Positions 59,281 through 64,000 of a stretch of DNA of 64,000 nucleotides are shown in pieces. This DNA comes from Cyathus striatus (Eukaryota; Basidiomycota; Agaricomycetes; Agaricales; Nidulariaceae), in assembly GCA_025738555.1 (NCBI GenBank), contig JAOVFP010000008.1, positions 3,596,001 to 3,660,000 on the forward strand, read 5' to 3'. Position 1 is the first letter of the stretch. The number at the start of each line of letters is the position of its first letter. The translations under genes and the position numbers were made by a program. A model generated the notes under the pieces. The model did not search any database, had not been told where the DNA came from, and worked only from the letters and a program-made list of their open reading frames with translations.

Positions 59281-62200
59281 ATTTTGGTTAAGGGAGAGGG
59301 AGAGTGAAAAGAAAGTGGTGAGAGGGAAGAGGACGGACATACACGGACGCGCTTGCGATCGCATACCTTTCTTTTTTTTTCTTTCTTTCCACTTTACTTA
59401 CATCTTTTCTTATGGGAGTTCAATCTTCAATATTGCAACACGTACTTACATTTCAGGATTTCCATTTTCAGTTTTTTGTTTTGTTTTTTTTGCTGATTGA
59501 TTTTTCGTTACGACGCATAGTTAAGATAGTAAGCTAAGGTTATGAGATATAATTGAATGCGGATCGGGTTAGAGTGAATTTGGAAGGCGTTGGCATGGGA
59601 TGGATGTCTCGTATTCGTACTGCTTTGTTGGATGGAATGATGTAGTGACGACGATGATGACGATTGAGGGGAAGTATGCCATGATAGAAAGAAGTATTGT
59701 TTTGGGTGTCACAAGTATAAGTAAACTCTAGAACATGAAATGTCAGTGGATCGTTTCCACTCCATTTATGATCGATTGGGTTCAAATATCTCAATTCGAT
59801 CAGAAAGAAGGATTACGACCCCCCGATTTTCGAGTCCAGCCTTTTAGTTTACGAAGATAAGTGTTGGGATAAGTACCTAGTACATCGATACGAGATCGTT
59901 GAATGCGTATGATGACGTAGGGGTGGCTACCTCTGGTTAAATTGAAAGACTCCGGTCTAGTTGTCGTATAATATTATGACCGACATATGGTACAGATCTG
60001 CTTGCCAATTGAAGTAAGCATTCTGGAACATATCATGGCGATGATAACGTTTGAGGGTGGACTGGAGCTTTTACCGTGATAGTAGAGATAGAATTGGATA
60101 GAAAGAAGTATTGCGGCGATATCGACGATAACGTTCAAGGGTGGATTGGAACTGGGCACTTGATAAGACAGAAAGAACTCTTTGTTTTGGGGTGACAACT
60201 AGATGGTCTTGTGAGTGACATTTATACGTTCAGGAGTAAGTACACTTTTGCAGTTCATTCGATGTTCGTTCCGAAACAAAGTATGAATGAATGGTAATTC
60301 ATATATATATCAACTTTGAGCTTTTGAATGATACCAACACTTGGTTGTCGTCGTCTTGGTCTTGGTTTGAATACGGGGTGACAGCTAATATTAAATGTCA
60401 GGCTAACATAAATGTTCTAGCGTATGCATAATGATTGTCAATATAATTTTTATCGAAAGTCAATTTTGGAAGTACATAATAAAATACCGAGATTACTCGT
60501 GGCAAGGGTGTATTGGAATTGGCGAGTGCTTTCAACTCTTAGTCCGTAGTCATGGTCTTGGTATATGAACATCATTCATCCTTCAGGACTGCGCTTCCCA
60601 TCCGAAACATATTACATGAATGGTATACGTATACAACGAATTTTTAGGGAAGTCGACTTTGGAAGAATATAGAAAACCGGTAACTCGTGGCGAACGCTTC
60701 AGCGTTAAGAGAACAAACGACGACATCTCCGTCTACACAAGTACGACAACCTATATAGTCTATAGATCCCGCCATTCAACGGGAACTACGCTATTTTCAG
60801 CCAACAACATACGAACAATGCAGCAGAACCCTACTCCGAGTCCTGTAAGGAACATAAATCCTTCCAGGGTAAACGGCGTCTTTCATGGGTATAACCGGTT
60901 TACTTACTTAACGTACTTACGCCCTCAGTATCAAACAATTCAAGTAATCCCTAGCCTAGTTACATTCCCATCTCAACGAATAAGAATTAAAAGTTTTTTT
61001 TTCTCGGGCTGTCTGGTGGGGAACGACAGCAGGCAAGCGCTGTGTGATTGAATTTGAATGCGCATGGGTGATGGATCAATAGGCACTAGGGTACCGTCAG
61101 AGTCAGAAAGGTCCGCAGCCTAGCGGCAGCAAAATGATCATAGGAGAGCCTTTATCCCGCGGCGGAGATGGTAGGAGATAAGACTCAAGTGTATGTACTC
61201 AGCCTGCGCCTTCGGACGCGCGGGAAGAATCCATTGCGATCAAAAATTCAAAACCCGTACCGCGAGCAGCAGGCTGTAGGCCTGGAAGCGGTAAAAAATG
61301 CCACTTTGAAGTTTTACCAAGTTTCAAAAACGTAGAACGTTTTTAAATTGAGATCTCTAGAACGCAAGGTAATCGTGCGTGCTATGCGCCCGGCGCTTGC
61401 TATTCCGAATATCTGAATGCAATATTGGACTATCCGAACGGTCCGAGCGCGCGCGCATCAAACAATCTATGATCATGATGATGTTACGCTATATGTTACA
61501 ATTGTATATCTATCACTCGTTTGTGATCTGTCATCTAAAGTATATGATTGCATCTCCATCTCCATCTTCATCTTTGTACTTCGATGTGGATGAGGGATGT
61601 GAGTCCAGGATGATGAGAAGCGAAGGACTGAGTAGCGGGGTGGATGGGTTTCACTTTCAGCCTCAGTCAGCCTCGTGCTATGGACTTGGTATTTTTGGGA
61701 GTATCAGTATCACTAATCGAGTGTGTGTGGTTCCGCCGAGAGTTCTGTGCGGCAGGTTGGAGTGGATAGATACGGTGTAATTGCGATGGATGGATGATGG
61801 ATGGCGCGCATGAATCGGTATGATGACTACTGTACTTGCTGCAGTGAACAAAGAAGTCCCGGCTTCTATGTTAATACCAGTGAACTTATTACCCCACAAC
61901 GGGGCACAATGAATAGGTATGGATGCTATGCCATCTTCCCTTCCTGTCCCTTTCCCTTACAAATCCGAGAACACTGGCATGAATCAATTGCATTCCCCAG
62001 TCAGGTGCATAACGTGCGTAACACATGGCCCAGTAGCGTTGTCTTTGTATGATGGTGCCTTTGAAACCAAACACGACGAAACGGGACGAAACCGAAGGTT
62101 ATTTTTTGAGTCGAGTAACTTACGTAATTCAAAGGAAGCCGTATCCCGGTACTCCGATATGCCTCCTTCCGCTTAATTTTGCCGTGGCTAGCTGGATGGA

Positions 62201-64000
62201 GGTGGATGAGTAAGAAGTTCCTGAAATGATTAGCAGGTGCAGGAATTTTCCAGTACGAAGTTGCGACTTTTGATGTGAACTTCCAAAGATAGATGCGGTG
62301 TTGGGCTTTTGGCACGATTGTCCCATTCCGGTCTCGTTGGGGTGAAATGCTAGCGGCAGGTCCCAGGGAAGAGGAAGATCAGGACACTTGACTCGACTCT
62401 GGCATATTTTCCAATTTTCGATTCATTTATTTTTCGACTGCATTACAAGTCCCGGCAGTCCCGGGGAAATCGGATAGCCCGAGTGTAGGCCGTTATTGGA
62501 GGCGATCCAGCCGTCCTAGGAGGTCTTGGTGCGCAGCGTGGAAGTTCTACTAGGATGCTTAGGAGGATAAGCTAGGACAAGGTGGAATTAAAATACGACA
62601 AGAAAAAAAACGGGGCTGCGGCACGGTAAAACATACATGAGGCTGATCACAAGGATGTAATGGTATAGACTAAGATAGGGAGTTGCGCGTAGGCTGCATA
62701 TTTCAATCGTGGCATAACGAATTTGCTATGCGTGCAATTGAAAAAAAAAATAACGAATATATCCTCATGCCAACATAGGCCACTCACCCTGTACGCAGGA
62801 CTTATACATTGTTCCACGGCCTATTTTCTTCTTTTTACCTATGTATGAATCACGATTTGCACGATCCACGGTTGCACCGGTGACCCTCGGGGATACAGAA
62901 GTAGACCGGGATAAGTTAACAGGGTAGGTTAATGATAGAGAGATGGTCCGTGATTAAACAGCTCTTCCTCATGCTTACGCTTGTCATGGCTTATTGACTT
63001 GGGGAGTCTTCGCTTGTTAGTAAACTTCGCACCGCTCAAAGTAAAGGTCGTTCGTTGTCACGAAGCTTCATTCTTCTGAATCTCTTTTCTGTTTTTAGTT
63101 TCAACTGGCGGAGTTGGCGGTGACGGCATGCTTTTGTCCTGAAAGAGAATTTTTGGGTTTAGTGATCAACTTTCAGCTTACGGAAGTTTGATGGATGTAC
63201 GTGACATATACGTGTTTGGAATAGTTCGCTGTGTGGAGGCAGCGTTAATCACACCCTTGGAAATCGATTGAAGATTTGAGTGAACCGAGAAGATCCCTGT
63301 GGCAAATATCTGTGATGGACATCAACTGTAAACACTTTTTTAGTATCCAACGTAGTATGACATATGGACGCTCGTTGGTGGTGCACTGGGTGGAAAATAT
63401 GATGGAAGTCATACTTGTTCGCGTTGTCGTTACAGTGATATCAAAAGACAAAAAAACATATGGAGGCATACTTGTTTCAACAAATGGAACATCCGATGTT
63501 GTGCAAGTAATGGATGCGCCGCATCTGAAATCTGATGAAAGTTAGTAACGAGTGTCAACTGTACTTGGATCATGTACATCTATTAATTCATACTTAGCTA
63601 GTCGAAAATTCGGATATTCCGTCGGCGTTTAAGCTTCTGAATGCAGTCAAGGAATCTATAGAGAAAAGGACATTCACGTAGTCTCCAGCGTTAGAATCTA
63701 ATAGACTATGGCATAACTATGACCAATTTATCGACTTGAACAGCACAGAAAGAACACACCATGAAAAGTATACAACATTCCCCGCTGGTTCCCTGTCACC
63801 AAAATCCGACTTTGCACGTACAGCACATTTGCATGGGCCGCAACGGTAATTTCGTGAAGAAACTCACCTCCTGACACGAAGCTTATGGAGATGGCTGTAT
63901 CCTATATCCGGAGTCGACTTTGGTATTCGCCGCATGGGGAGAAGAGAGGCTAAGAGCCCGGACCACGGAACCGGAATTAAAGACGGCTGCGGGCCATTTG
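59281..64000. other. No gene seen, 4.7 kb to window end
   Basis: Apart from the Chs7 3' UTR I see no supportable gene. A weak local duplication shares GATAACGTT-AGGGTGGA-TGGA (about 60045-60070 and 60126-60152), with a partial third copy near 60500. A frame at 63276-63545 has no known motif and is not counted. Confidence 0.45.

Noticed and set aside
60620..61051. 143-codon plus-strand frame
   Set aside because: Composition like the surrounding non-coding DNA, no motif, no splice partners.
63276..63545. 89-codon frame near the window end
   Set aside because: No recognisable domain, no traceable introns; cannot be separated from chance.

Overview
This window looks like nuclear DNA from a basidiomycete fungus, probably an Agaricomycete. 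Genes are cut by many 45-80 nt GT-AG introns with phases that can be followed exon to exon. The recognisable products are fungal: a WDR59/Mtc5-type SEA/GATOR subunit, mitochondrial phosphatidylserine decarboxylase, GtaA-type glutaminases with a membrane-anchored tail, the chitin synthase chaperone Chs7, and F-box proteins. All exon models below were spliced by eye and checked for phase; no search was run.

The left third (about 0.5-25 kb) is a fast-evolving accessory region. It holds four copies of an unrecognised nuclear-type protein family, called A (0.7-3.2 kb), B (5.8-8.4 kb, broken), D (14.5-16.5 kb, opposite strand) and C (22.3-24.7 kb). Copies B and C lie in a segmental duplication of about 3.5 kb. 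Downstream of A, B and C sits a conserved cluster of short hairpins closed by an outer stem, with compensatory base changes between copies. Between the family members lie decayed fragments of serine carboxypeptidases (peptidase S10) at 11.3-13.3, 13.7-14.0, 17.1-17.4 and 20.7-21.8 kb, an intact F-box gene (9.1-10.9 kb), and two unrecognised coding segments (17.9-18.5 and 19.5-20.3 kb).

The middle (25-49 kb) is ordinary gene-dense sequence: a 10-exon multi-pass membrane protein with a WW-like module, a short F-box protein, WDR59 (11 exons), PSD1 (7 exons, with a one-base frameshift at the self-cleavage motif), and two tandem gtaA copies. The first gtaA copy carries several lesions; the second (18 exons, 882 residues) is clean. 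Between the gtaA copies is a roughly 1 kb element with about 43-bp terminal inverted repeats.

The right part (49-57.7 kb and 59.3-64 kb) has no gene I can support, only small degenerate local duplications. It flanks one clear gene, chs7 (57.8-59.3 kb). The housekeeping genes share no single pathway: WDR59 acts in TORC1 nutrient signalling, PSD1 in phospholipid synthesis, GtaA in glutamine use and Chs7 in cell-wall synthesis.
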